Source of the DNA: Symbioplanes lichenis
GTDB lineage: Bacteria; Actinomycetota; Actinomycetes; Mycobacteriales; Micromonosporaceae
NCBI RefSeq assembly: GCF_030709675.1
Contig: NZ_JAUZQD010000014.1
Span: forward strand, 124,001-188,000
Direction of reading: 5' to 3'
DNA: 64,000 nucleotides
Shown here: piece by piece, positions 31,418-39,157 of the stretch
Layout of the letters: each line of letters starts with the position of its first letter
Position numbering within the stretch: the first letter of the stretch is position 1
The notes under the pieces: generated by a model
Databases searched by the model: none
What the model saw: the letters and a program-made list of their open reading frames with translations, nothing else
Told to the model about the DNA's origin: nothing
Made by a program: the position numbers and the translations under genes

Positions 31418-33421
31418 TCAGGCCGGGGCGACCTCCAGCTTCGTCGCTGTCGCGCCGAGCGGCTGGTCGTGGGCGGCCATCGTCTCCTGGCGGGCGGGCT
31501 CCTCGCGCAGGATGGCGGCGTCGAGCCACGCGTCGGGGATGGCGAAGGCGTCGACCAGGGTGCGCAGGTGCGGCCGGAGCTGCTTGAGGAGGTCGTTGAC
31601 CTTGGCGGTGACGGCCTTGGAGCGGGCCGGGGTCAGGAACTGGTGCTCGAGGTACCAGCCCTTGTCCGCCTCGATCGTGGACAGGGCGTAGAGATCGCAG
31701 ACCTTGCTCAGCAGCGCTACGTCGGGCGCCCGGTCGACGGCGGCGACGAAGGCTTCGAGCACGACGCGGTCGATGTGGGCCGCGGCGGCCTTGAGGACGT
31801 GGTCCTGCACGTCGTTGAAGGCCGCGAAGCCGGAGCCCTGGCGCAGGCGGCGGATGGCCCCCTCGAGCAGGTGCTTCTCCCGGTCCTCGAACATGCGGAC
31901 GTGCCAGCCCCGGTCGGTCAGGGCGACCTCCTCGTCGCGGCCGGGGACGGCGCTGACCAGGCGCTGGATGAGGGCGCGGGCGGCCGTGCGCTCCAGGACC
32001 ATCGACCGGACCTGCTCGGCGACGAAGGTGGCGCGGCCCCAGCCGTCGAGCGAGCCGAACGTGTCGCGGTAACCGGTGAGCAGGCCCTTGGCCACCAGCT
32101 GCAGCAGGACGGTGTTGTCGCCCTCGAAGGTCGTGAAGACGTCGGTGTCGGCCTTCAGCCCGGGCAGCCTGTTCTCGGCGAGATAGCCCGCTCCGCCGCA
32201 CGCCTCGCGACACGCCTGGATCGTCCGGGTCGCGTGCCACGTCTGCGCCGCCTTGAGCCCGGCCGCCCGGCTCTCGAGCTCGCGCTGGCGCTGCTCCTCG
32301 GGCGCGGAGGAAGCGGACGAAGCCGACGAAGCTGAGGACGCGGGAGAAGACGTCTGCACCTCGTGCAGCGCCGTGACCAGCTCTTCCTGGGCGAAGTGCA
32401 GCGCGTACGTGGTCGCCAGCGGCACGAGCAGCGCCCGCTGGTGGGCCAGATAGTCGTTGAGGACCACCTCGCGCTCCTGCCCCGGCGCGGTGAACTGGCG
32501 GCGCGCCTCGCCGTAGCGGACCGCGATCGTCAGAGCGCTCTTGGCCGCGCTGGACGCCGATCCGCCGACCACGACGCGACCGCGGACCAGGGTGCCGAGC
32601 ATCGTGAAGAAGCGCCGGGTGTCGTTGGCGATCGAGCTGGTGTACGTGCCGTCCGGCGCCACCTGTCCGTACCGGTCGAGCAGCATCTCGCGCGGCACCC
32701 GCACATGGTCGAACGACAGCCGGCCGTTGTCGACCCCGAGCAGCCCCGCCTTGTGCCCGTCGTCGCCGATCGTGACGCCCGGCAGCGGCCGCCCGTCCTC
32801 GTCGCGGATCGGGACCAGCCAGGCGTGGACACCGTACCGCTTGCCCTGCGTGATGAGCTGGGCGAAGACGACGGCCATGCGCCCGTCGCGCGCCGCGTTG
32901 CCGATGTAGTCCTTGCGCGCGGCCTCGTGCGGCGTGTGCAGGTCGAACGTCTCGGTCCCGGGGTCGTAGACGCACGTGGTGCGCAGCTGCTGCACGTCCG
33001 AGCCGTGGCCGGTCTCGGTCATCGCGAAACAGCCGAGCAGCTCGGCGTCGACGATCCGGCGCAGGTACGCGTCGTGGTGCCGCTCGGTGCCCAGCGCCGT
33101 CACGGCTCCGCCGAACAAGCCCCACTGCACGCCCGCCTTCACCATCAGCGAGAGGTCGATGTGGGCCAGCATCTCGGCCGAGACGACCGACGCGCCCGGG
33201 TCGGCGCTCCCTCCGTACTCGCGGGGGAAGCCGGCGGCGACGCCGGGATCGATCGGCAGCTCCCGCAGCAACCGGGTGATCCGCTCGCGGGCCTGCTCGA
33301 TGCTCTCGCCCTGCACGGTCACGAAGTGTGAGCCGCCGAGCTGCTCGCGCGCCGCCTGCCGCACGTGCGCCCAGCGCCCGTCGAGCACCTCTTGCAACCG
33401 CCGTCCGTCGCTCTGCGCCAT
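31418..33421 (-). CDS. acyl-CoA dehydrogenase/acyl-CoA oxidase-like flavoprotein
   Basis: A 667-residue protein of the acyl-CoA dehydrogenase superfamily in its longer, oxidase-like form. FAMTETGHGSDVQ is the FAD/substrate loop, QACREACGGAGYLAENRL the C-terminal catalytic-base region, and FEGDNTVLLQ the characteristic oxidase/long-form block. It should introduce a 2,3-double bond into a fatty acyl-CoA. An unusual insertion of repeated Ser-Ser-Ala (SSASSASSASSA) sits near residue 365. ATG at 33421. Divergent from the ANTAR gene. Confidence 0.9.
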   Translation of the reverse strand: MAQSDGRRLQEVLDGRWAHVRQAAREQLGGSHFVTVQGESIEQARERITRLLRELPIDPGVAAGFPREYGGSADPGASVVSAEMLAHIDLSLMVKAGVQWGLFGGAVTALGTERHHDAYLRRIVDAELLGCFAMTETGHGSDVQQLRTTCVYDPGTETFDLHTPHEAARKDYIGNAARDGRMAVVFAQLITQGKRYGVHAWLVPIRDEDGRPLPGVTIGDDGHKAGLLGVDNGRLSFDHVRVPREMLLDRYGQVAPDGTYTSSIANDTRRFFTMLGTLVRGRVVVGGSASSAAKSALTIAVRYGEARRQFTAPGQEREVVLNDYLAHQRALLVPLATTYALHFAQEELVTALHEVQTSSPASSASSASSASSAPEEQRQRELESRAAGLKAAQTWHATRTIQACREACGGAGYLAENRLPGLKADTDVFTTFEGDNTVLLQLVAKGLLTGYRDTFGSLDGWGRATFVAEQVRSMVLERTAARALIQRLVSAVPGRDEEVALTDRGWHVRMFEDREKHLLEGAIRRLRQGSGFAAFNDVQDHVLKAAAAHIDRVVLEAFVAAVDRAPDVALLSKVCDLYALSTIEADKGWYLEHQFLTPARSKAVTAKVNDLLKQLRPHLRTLVDAFAIPDAWLDAAILREEPARQETMAAHDQPLGATATKLEVAPA

Positions 33422-33539
33422 GCCCCTATGTTACTCGCGGGTAGCGATCTTGCCAGGGCGGAACACCCCGGACGGGTTCTGGCCGCCGCCGGGGGCGTGT
33501 GGTGGACTGGAACGGTCCGGAAGCCGAAGGGACCATCCG

Positions 33540-34253
33540 ATGTGCGAACCCGCCGGCCATGAGGAGCTGGCTCGTGCGTTCCTCCGCCTCAACGAACTTC
33601 TGCGGACCGGTGACACCCGCGTCACCGCGATGCGGCGCCTCGTCGGCCTGGCCGTCACCGCGGTGCCCGGCTGTGACTGGGCCGCCGTCACGGCCTGGCC
33701 CGAGCACGGCCGCCCGCGCAGCATCGCCGTCTCCGACGAGGTGGCGCTGACCGCCGACACCATCCAGTACGCCCTCGGCGCCGGCCCGTGCCTGTCGGCG
33801 GCCGGCGGCGACGACTCCGTGCACGTCGCCGACCTGGCCGACGAGGGCCGCTGGGCGCAGTTCCGGGTCGCCGTGCGCCGCCGCACCCCGATCCGCGGCC
33901 TGCTCTCGCTCCGGCTGCAGAGCGAGCCCGAACGCTTCGCCCTCAACCTCTACAGCGGCCGCCCGTACGCCTACGACCTGCACGCCGTCGCCACCGCGGC
34001 CCTCTTCGCCGCCCACGCCCGGGTCCTGCTCCTGCACGCCGGCAGCTCCGACCGCGTCGCCCAGCTCGACCAGGCCCTGGCCGGCAGCCGCCAGATCGGC
34101 GCCGCCGTCGGCATCCTCATGAGCGTCCACCGCCTCACCGCCGACGACGCCTTCGCCCTGCTCCGCTCGACCAGCCAGCACCTCAACCGCAAGCTGCTGC
34201 TGGTCGCCGACGAGGTCACCCGCACCGGAGCTCTGCCCGGCCCCGGGCGCTGA
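33540..34253 (+). CDS. GAF-ANTAR domain RNA-binding antiterminator
   Basis: A 237-residue protein. Residues about 15-155 are a GAF-type sensor (VPGCDWAAVTAW, then YALGAGPCLSA) and 170-228 are the ANTAR domain (SRQIGAAVGILMSVHRLTADDAFALLR), which binds paired RNA hairpins to prevent termination. Such proteins are common in actinomycetes and respond to an unknown ligand. The ATG at 33540 has a purine-rich GAAGGGA about 7 bases upstream. No dual-hairpin target was recognised nearby. Confidence 0.88.
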   Translation: MCEPAGHEELARAFLRLNELLRTGDTRVTAMRRLVGLAVTAVPGCDWAAVTAWPEHGRPRSIAVSDEVALTADTIQYALGAGPCLSAAGGDDSVHVADLADEGRWAQFRVAVRRRTPIRGLLSLRLQSEPERFALNLYSGRPYAYDLHAVATAALFAAHARVLLLHAGSSDRVAQLDQALAGSRQIGAAVGILMSVHRLTADDAFALLRSTSQHLNRKLLLVADEVTRTGALPGPGR

Positions 34254-34349
34254 TCCCGGATACGGGCGGGCGGGCAGGTTCACCCGGCGCGGGGACGTCG
34301 TTCGCGCGCAGGCGTGAGCGGGCGGGACAGTCGCTTACGCTCGGGCCGT

Positions 34350-34718
34350 ATGAGAGTGCAGAGTGCATTGGTGGCGGCGGTGACGGCCGTCGCGGTCGTC
34401 CTCGGCGGGGCGGCTCCGGCGACGGCGGGGGGCGGGCGGCGCAACGACGAGTCGATGTGCCGGGCGCCCTATCTGTATCGGCCCTTCACCCGCACCTGCA
34501 CCACCGGCCCGATCACGGTGAACCGCGACCATCGGATCACGGTCTGGACCCGGGTCTGCGACGACAGCCCGTGGCGCCTGTGGGACGTGGCCTCCGGGCG
34601 GGTCGTGGCCTCCGGGTCGGGCGACACCCGGCAGGTGGTGACCGGGCTCTACGGCACCTACCGGGCGAAGCTCACCGACGCCTGCTGGCGCGATCGCATC
34701 GGCATCCGCAACTATTGA
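34350..34718 (+). CDS. small secreted protein of unknown function
   Basis: A 122-residue exported protein. The signal peptide (ALVAAVTAVAVVLGGAAPATA) should be cut near residue 27. The mature 95 residues have four Cys (MCRAP, RTCTT, RVCDD, DACWR), likely two disulfides, and look like a small beta-sandwich. No match to a named family. ATG 34350. The GNAT gene begins 3 bp after its stop, so they are probably co-transcribed. Confidence 0.75.
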   Translation: MRVQSALVAAVTAVAVVLGGAAPATAGGGRRNDESMCRAPYLYRPFTRTCTTGPITVNRDHRITVWTRVCDDSPWRLWDVASGRVVASGSGDTRQVVTGLYGTYRAKLTDACWRDRIGIRNY

Positions 34719-34721
34719 TCC

Positions 34722-35120
34722 ATGATCGACGTGCGGCAGTTCACCCCGTCCGACTACGACGCCGTGGTGGCGGTGTGGCAGGCGGCCGGGCGCGAGGTCG
34801 TGCCCCGCTCGGAGCTGACACGGGATCCGCAGCTCTATGTCGTGGCCGAGCGGGACGGTGACGTCGTGGGCGTGGTCATGGGCACCTGGGACGGCCGGCG
34901 CGGCTGGATCCTGCGCCTCGCCGTGCACCCCGGCCACCGCCGCCGGGGCATCGCCGGAGCGCTGGTGGCCGAGCTGGAGAGCCGCTTCCGGGCGATCGGC
35001 TGCCCGCGCGTCAACCTGCTGGTGATGCCCGACAACGAGGCCGGGCTCGGCTTCTGGCGGGCGCAGGGCTATCTGCCGATGCCCGACGTCCTGTGCACCA
35101 AGCCGCTTCAGAAGGTGTAA
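34722..35120 (+). CDS. GNAT N-acetyltransferase
   Basis: A 132-residue GNAT enzyme. AVHPGHRRRGIAGALVAELE is the acetyl-CoA-binding loop and VMPDNEAGLGFWRAQGYLP the C-terminal block typical of YpeA-like acetyltransferases. The substrate is unknown. ATG at 34722, 3 bp after the small secreted protein. Its end overlaps the convergent PPOX gene by 13 bp. Confidence 0.87.
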   Translation: MIDVRQFTPSDYDAVVAVWQAAGREVVPRSELTRDPQLYVVAERDGDVVGVVMGTWDGRRGWILRLAVHPGHRRRGIAGALVAELESRFRAIGCPRVNLLVMPDNEAGLGFWRAQGYLPMPDVLCTKPLQKV

Positions 35121-35608
35121 CGGGTCTGCGAGTACGGCCCCTTGGTGAAGGCCAGCACCTTGACCGGCCGCAGGGCGTAGACCACCGCCTGGTTGCCGTG
35201 ATCGGGGTCGACGAACTTCCCGTCCCGGGCCTCGAAGACCCAGTCCAATTTGGTACGCCACAGGCCCGTCAGCTCGCGCAGCACGCCCATCTCCGTCACC
35301 GGCGCGGCCCGGCCCTCCAGCACCACGTCCACGCCGGCCCGGTAGGTGTTCGTCCCCGTGGTGAGCACGCACCGGGGCTCGGCGGCCAGGTTCACGGCCT
35401 TCTGCTCCTCGGCGCCGGTGCAGAAGTACGCACAACCGTGCAGCCACATGGCCGGCAACGGAGCCACGTGCGGGCGCCCGTCCCGGCGTACCGTCGACAG
35501 CCAGAACATCTCCGCCGCCGTCAGCACCCGCTCGGCCTCGGACCACGGGAGTGCGGGGGCGCCGGGCTCACTGAAGGGCGCGACGAGCGTCGCGGTGGGT
35601 GCGGTCAT
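35108..35608 (-). CDS. pyridoxamine 5'-phosphate oxidase-fold (PPOX) flavoprotein
   Basis: A 166-residue split-barrel protein. FWLSTVRRDGRPHVAPLPAMW is the flavin/F420-binding start and TGTNTYRAGVDVVLEGRA the central strand pair. Unlike the remnant at 3979, the barrel is complete. It could be an F420- or FMN-dependent reductase. ATG 35608 is preferred over the in-frame GTG at 35614. It lies 42 bp downstream of the aldo/keto reductase on the same strand, possibly one unit. Confidence 0.83.
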   Translation of the reverse strand: MTAPTATLVAPFSEPGAPALPWSEAERVLTAAEMFWLSTVRRDGRPHVAPLPAMWLHGCAYFCTGAEEQKAVNLAAEPRCVLTTGTNTYRAGVDVVLEGRAAPVTEMGVLRELTGLWRTKLDWVFEARDGKFVDPDHGNQAVVYALRPVKVLAFTKGPYSQTRYTF

Positions 35609-35650
35609 CTGCACAGGTCTACCCGACGCGCCCGTTTCACGCTGCCCCGT

Positions 35651-36703
35651 TCACGCGGCGGTGGCGTACCCCGGGATCCGGGCCCGGATCTTCGCGAGCT
35701 CGGCCTCGTCGGAGATGCCCTGGAAGTCGTACCGGGGCGTGTAGGGCTCTTCCAGGGCCTTGAGCTCGTCGTCGGTGAGCGTGATGTCGAGGGAGGCCAC
35801 CGCGTCGTCGATCTGGGCGGTCGTGTTGGCGCCGACCAGGGGCGCGGTGACGACCGGCCGGCTGTGCAGCCAGGCCAGGGCCACCTGCGCGCGGGTGACG
35901 CCGCGGCGGGCCGCGACGGCCCCGACGGCCTCGGTGATCGCCCGGTTCGCGTGCTCCTCGGCCGGGGTGTAGAGCAGGTCGGCGTAGGCGCCGTCGGTGC
36001 CGGCGCGGGCGGTCGCCTTCGCGTCGTCCCAGGCCCGGGCCAGCCGGCCGCGGGCGAGCGGACTCCAGACGATCGTGCCGACCCCCTCGTCGAGGCAGAG
36101 CGGGATCATCTCGCGCTCCTCCTCGCGGGCGAGCAGGTTGTAGTGGTCCTGCATGGACACGAAGCGGGCCCAGCCGTGCTGCCGTTGCAGGTGCAGGGCC
36201 TTGGCGAACTCCCAGGCGTGCATCGAGGACGCGCCGAGATAGCGGACCTTGCCCGCCCGGACCAGCGCGTCGAGGGTTTCCAGGGTCTCCTCCAGCGGCG
36301 TGGCGCGGTCGTTGCGGTGGATCTGGTAGAGGTCGATGTAGTCGGTGCCCAGCCGCCGCAGGCTGTGCTCGACCTCGGTCATGATCGCCTTGCGGGACAG
36401 GCCCGAGCCGTTGGGGCCGGGCCGCATCGGGTGGCGCAGCTTCGTGGCGATGACGACGCTGTCGCGGTCGGCGAAGTCGCGCAGCGCCCGGCCCAGGATC
36501 TCCTCGCTGCTGCCGTAGGAGTAGAGGTTCGCGGTGTCGAAGAAGTTGATCCCGGCCTCGAGGGCATGCCTGATCAGCGGGCGGCTGGTCTCCTCGTCCA
36601 GCGACCACACCGGGTGGCCGCGCCCCGGGTCGCCGTAGGTCATCGCGCCGATCGCGATCGGTGACACGTCGAGGCCGGTGGTGCCGAGCTTGGTGAAGCG
36701 CAT
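35651..36703 (-). CDS. aldo/keto reductase
   Basis: A 350-residue NADPH-dependent (beta/alpha)8 reductase. FFDTANLYSYGSSEEILGRAL gives the catalytic Asp/Tyr, ATKLRHPM the Lys and YQIHRND the His; the nucleotide site lies near the C-terminus (PLVGANTTAQIDDAV). It reduces aldehydes or ketones; the substrate is unknown. ATG 36703. Two identical-type palindromes (36723-36761) directly upstream imply tight repression by a dimeric regulator not encoded next to it. Confidence 0.9.
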   Translation of the reverse strand: MRFTKLGTTGLDVSPIAIGAMTYGDPGRGHPVWSLDEETSRPLIRHALEAGINFFDTANLYSYGSSEEILGRALRDFADRDSVVIATKLRHPMRPGPNGSGLSRKAIMTEVEHSLRRLGTDYIDLYQIHRNDRATPLEETLETLDALVRAGKVRYLGASSMHAWEFAKALHLQRQHGWARFVSMQDHYNLLAREEEREMIPLCLDEGVGTIVWSPLARGRLARAWDDAKATARAGTDGAYADLLYTPAEEHANRAITEAVGAVAARRGVTRAQVALAWLHSRPVVTAPLVGANTTAQIDDAVASLDITLTDDELKALEEPYTPRYDFQGISDEAELAKIRARIPGYATAA

Positions 36704-36722
36704 GGTGGTCCCCCTGACATAA

Positions 36723-36761
36723 GTGGAGATGTCTCCACCTACATTAGCGGAGACCTCTCCG
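36723..36761. promoter_or_regulatory. two tandem palindromic operators, GGAGA-N2-TCTCC
   Basis: GTGGAGA-TG-TCTCCAC (36723-36738) is a perfect 16-bp palindrome. CGGAGA-CC-TCTCCG (36748-36761) repeats its core. The centres are 24 bp apart, so both lie on nearly the same helix face. On the minus strand TAATGT and TTATGT lie between and after them as possible -10 boxes for the aldo/keto reductase. The second site overlaps the end of the DUF2809 gene. Confidence 0.7.
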
Positions 36762-37142
36762 GATCGCCAGGTGTGCGAGCACCAGGGGGAGGACACCGAT
36801 CGCGTACCAGAGCAGATCGGTCACGTCGAAGGCCACGCCCAGCGCCAGCCGGGCCAGGGTGCTGCGCGCCGACAGCTCGGCCGGCACGCCCGTGAGCTGG
36901 AACAACTCGACGGCCCAGCACAAGGCGAGCGCCGCCGCGCCGGCCACCGGGGGCCGCAGGCGGGGAAAGAGGACATAGACGCCGGCGTAGACCATCGCGG
37001 CGTACAGTGCGGTGCCGGAATATTGCGCCAGCGCCCCCGAGCTGTCGACCACGCTGGTGTCCGACGCCACCCGGATGCCCAGCGCCACGGCGAGAATGGC
37101 GACGACAGCGAGGAGCGCGAGGCCCCGTTCCTTGATCCGCAC
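36744..37142 (-). CDS. DUF2809 family membrane protein
   Basis: A 132-residue protein with four predicted membrane helices. ALALCWAVELFQLTGVPAEL and FDVTDLLWYAIGVLP are the DUF2809 blocks; these resemble the VanZ fold but have no known activity. The gene ends within the operator region of the downstream aldo/keto reductase. It is divergent from the nucleotidyltransferase with only 25 bp between starts. Confidence 0.83.
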   Translation of the reverse strand: MRIKERGLALLAVVAILAVALGIRVASDTSVVDSSGALAQYSGTALYAAMVYAGVYVLFPRLRPPVAGAAALALCWAVELFQLTGVPAELSARSTLARLALGVAFDVTDLLWYAIGVLPLVLAHLAIRRGLR

Positions 37143-37167
37143 GGCCCGACCCTAGGGGGACGCGTCC

Positions 37168-37917
37168 ATGTTCACGCCGCCGGACCGCGACCGCCTGCGC
37201 GCCGCCTTGCTGGCCCGGGCCGGGGCGGATCCGGCCGTCACCGGCGCGGCCTGGACCGGTTCCCAGGCCACCGGCGGCGGCGACCGCTGGTCGGACACCG
37301 ATCTCGTCCTGTCGGTACGCGACGACGTGGCAACCGTCACCGACAACTGGACACAGTGGCTCGAGACCGAATTCGGCGTCCGGCACCACTGGGACCTCGC
37401 CGTGGGCGCGAGCGTCGTCCGGGTGTTCCTGCTGCCGGGCTGGCTCGAGGTCGACCTGACCTTCGCGCCCGAGGCGGAGTTCGGGGCGCGCGGGCACCGG
37501 TGGCAGACCATCTTCGGGCAGGCGCGGACCCTCGACCGGTGGCCCGATCCCGAGCCCGCCCACCTCACCGGCCTGCTCTGGCATCACGCCCTGCACGCCT
37601 GGGTCAGCCTCGAACGCGGCCGGTGGTGGCAGGCCGAACACTGGATCAGCGCGATGCGGGACCACGTGATCACGCTCGCCTGCGTGCGGCTCGGGCTGCC
37701 TTCCGCGTACGCGAAAGGGGCCCACCTCCTCCCGCCGGAGCTGAACGAACCCCTCGCCGCCACCCTGGTCCGCGAGTTGTCGGAAGCCGGCCTGCGCCGC
37801 GCCCTCGACGCCGCGCTCGCCCTGGTCACCGACGAGTTGACGCGCTCCGACCCGGACGCGGCGCGGCGGCTGGGGCCGATGCTGGCGGAGCTGTCGGGCC
37901 GTCGCAACTGTCCCTGA
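37168..37917 (+). CDS. nucleotidyltransferase family protein (aminoglycoside-adenylyltransferase-like)
   Basis: A 249-residue protein. GSQATGGGDRWSDTDLVL is the GS-x-DxD nucleotidyltransferase motif that binds two metals. A third acid is in VDLTFAPE. C-terminal helices (about 130-240) make the HEPN-like partner domain, as in ANT(6)- and Lin-type antibiotic adenylyltransferases. It might inactivate a drug, but substrate calls from sequence are unreliable. ATG 37168. The stop codon sits inside a strong terminator hairpin. Confidence 0.8.
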   Translation: MFTPPDRDRLRAALLARAGADPAVTGAAWTGSQATGGGDRWSDTDLVLSVRDDVATVTDNWTQWLETEFGVRHHWDLAVGASVVRVFLLPGWLEVDLTFAPEAEFGARGHRWQTIFGQARTLDRWPDPEPAHLTGLLWHHALHAWVSLERGRWWQAEHWISAMRDHVITLACVRLGLPSAYAKGAHLLPPELNEPLAATLVRELSEAGLRRALDAALALVTDELTRSDPDAARRLGPMLAELSGRRNCP

Positions 37918-37939
37918 GCTGCACCGGGGGACAGTTGCG
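37903..37939. terminator. 12-bp hairpin terminator overlapping the stop codon
   Basis: CGCAACTGTCCC (37903-37914) pairs perfectly with GGGACAGTTGCG (37928-37939) around a 13-base loop that contains the TGA stop. A third related element, GGGACAGCTGC, follows at about 37948. The stem is unusually long and begins inside the coding sequence. Confidence 0.75.
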
Positions 37940-38005
37940 CCTTGTCCGGGACAGCTGCCTCCTCGACGGTCGGAGCAGGTAACCGACCTCCGAGGAGGAG
38001 ACGCC

Positions 38006-38563
38006 GTGCAAGTCACACGCCGGCTGCTGGCCGCGGCCGCTGCCGTACTCATGTCCGTCCTGGTGTCGTTCGTGATCGCGTCCCCGGCCCGCGCCGACAC
38101 CGATGTCGCACACGTGTGCGGAAACCCGTCGACCGTCTACGGCGGCGTCCGCGCCGCGTTGTGCGCCGACATCACCTGGGTGACCCTGTCCAGCGGCAAG
38201 CGGGCCCTCTCGGCGAAGGCCGAGGCGTACTGCCAGAAGGCGAGCTCCCCGTTCGACAACCGGCAGTGCGAGGGCATCGTCGTCGGTGCGGACATGTACC
38301 GGCGCGGGCCGACCCAGTCGACCTGGACGCTGGAGACGCACGGTTTCAACACCAGCTGCGGCAGTCTCAGCGAGTCCTCCTACTACCCGTGCCCCTACGG
38401 CCGGTTGCTGACCTATGACCAGGGCGGCCACGGCTGGCTCGACTCCGCGTGCGTCTACTTCCGGGCCGGCGCCCGGGCGTCGATCACGCTGCCCGGCGGT
38501 GGCCCGACCATCTCCGGCTACCGGCAGTACGCCGAGTGGCACACCCCCGCCTGTTCCGCCTGA
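38006..38563 (+). CDS. secreted Cys-rich protein of unknown function
   Basis: A 185-residue exported protein. The signal peptide (LLAAAAAVLMSVLVSFVIASPARA) is cut near residue 30. The mature part has eight Cys and many Tyr/Gly/Ser. GTG at 38006 follows GAGGAGGAGA, a strong ribosome-binding site. It is followed after 22 bp by another small secreted protein, so the two are likely a unit with a common extracellular role. No named domain recognised. Confidence 0.75.
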   Translation: MQVTRRLLAAAAAVLMSVLVSFVIASPARADTDVAHVCGNPSTVYGGVRAALCADITWVTLSSGKRALSAKAEAYCQKASSPFDNRQCEGIVVGADMYRRGPTQSTWTLETHGFNTSCGSLSESSYYPCPYGRLLTYDQGGHGWLDSACVYFRAGARASITLPGGGPTISGYRQYAEWHTPACSA

Positions 38564-38585
38564 CCCCGCTGTCGAAAGGACACTC

Positions 38586-38993
38586 ATGAACAAGTTCGTC
38601 CGGCCGGTTGTCGCCCTGGCCACCGTGCTGACCGGCCTGCTGCTGGTCCCGGCCTCGCCCGCGGCGGCGACGCCCTCCACGCCCGACTACGGGGTCAAGT
38701 CGATCAGGGACGGCGTGGCGACGTACGGGTCCGCGCACGTCCAGTGGATCTCGGGCCAGCAGTGGGACATCGCCGTCAACGACTCGCGCTACGACGGCCG
38801 CAACGTCTGCGTCCGGATCCAGCCGTCCGAGGCGGCGGCGATCGACTACTGCGACAGCAACGGCTCGGAGAACACCGCGACCCACTACCGCATCTACTAC
38901 CCCTGGTACCAGGCCAAGCTCTGCGTCGGGTCCGGTGGCGGGTGGGCCGCGTTCTGCGAGTCGTACATCACCCGGTCGATCTACGACTACTGA
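38586..38993 (+). CDS. small secreted protein of unknown function
   Basis: A 135-residue exported protein. The signal peptide (ALATVLTGLLLVPASPAAA) ends near residue 28. Four Cys (VCVRI, DYCDS, LCVGS, FCESY) probably form two disulfides in a compact beta-rich domain rich in Tyr. It resembles many actinomycete exported proteins without assigned role. ATG 38586 with GAAAGGA upstream. A 10-bp terminator hairpin follows. Confidence 0.75.
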   Translation: MNKFVRPVVALATVLTGLLLVPASPAAATPSTPDYGVKSIRDGVATYGSAHVQWISGQQWDIAVNDSRYDGRNVCVRIQPSEAAAIDYCDSNGSENTATHYRIYYPWYQAKLCVGSGGGWAAFCESYITRSIYDY

Positions 38994-39006
38994 TCGTCGC
39001 CTCGTC

Positions 39007-39039
39007 GGCCCGGCCGGTTCCCGTGGCATCGGCCGGGCC
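39007..39039. terminator. hairpin terminator after the secreted-protein pair
   Basis: GGCCCGGCCG (39007-39016) pairs perfectly with CGGCCGGGCC (39030-39039) around a 13-base loop, 13 bp after the stop. It closes the unit of two secreted proteins. The 118 bases from here to the sulfotransferase start hold no other gene. Confidence 0.7.
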
Positions 39040-39157
39040 TCCGCGTTCCGCGCGCCACGGCGGATGAAGAGTGCGTGAACACCGGCTTCAGCATTTTGTG
39101 ACAACTCGTTGATATGCAACCGTGGTGGTCAACTTTCGTCGGCCCGGGGAGATCGCA

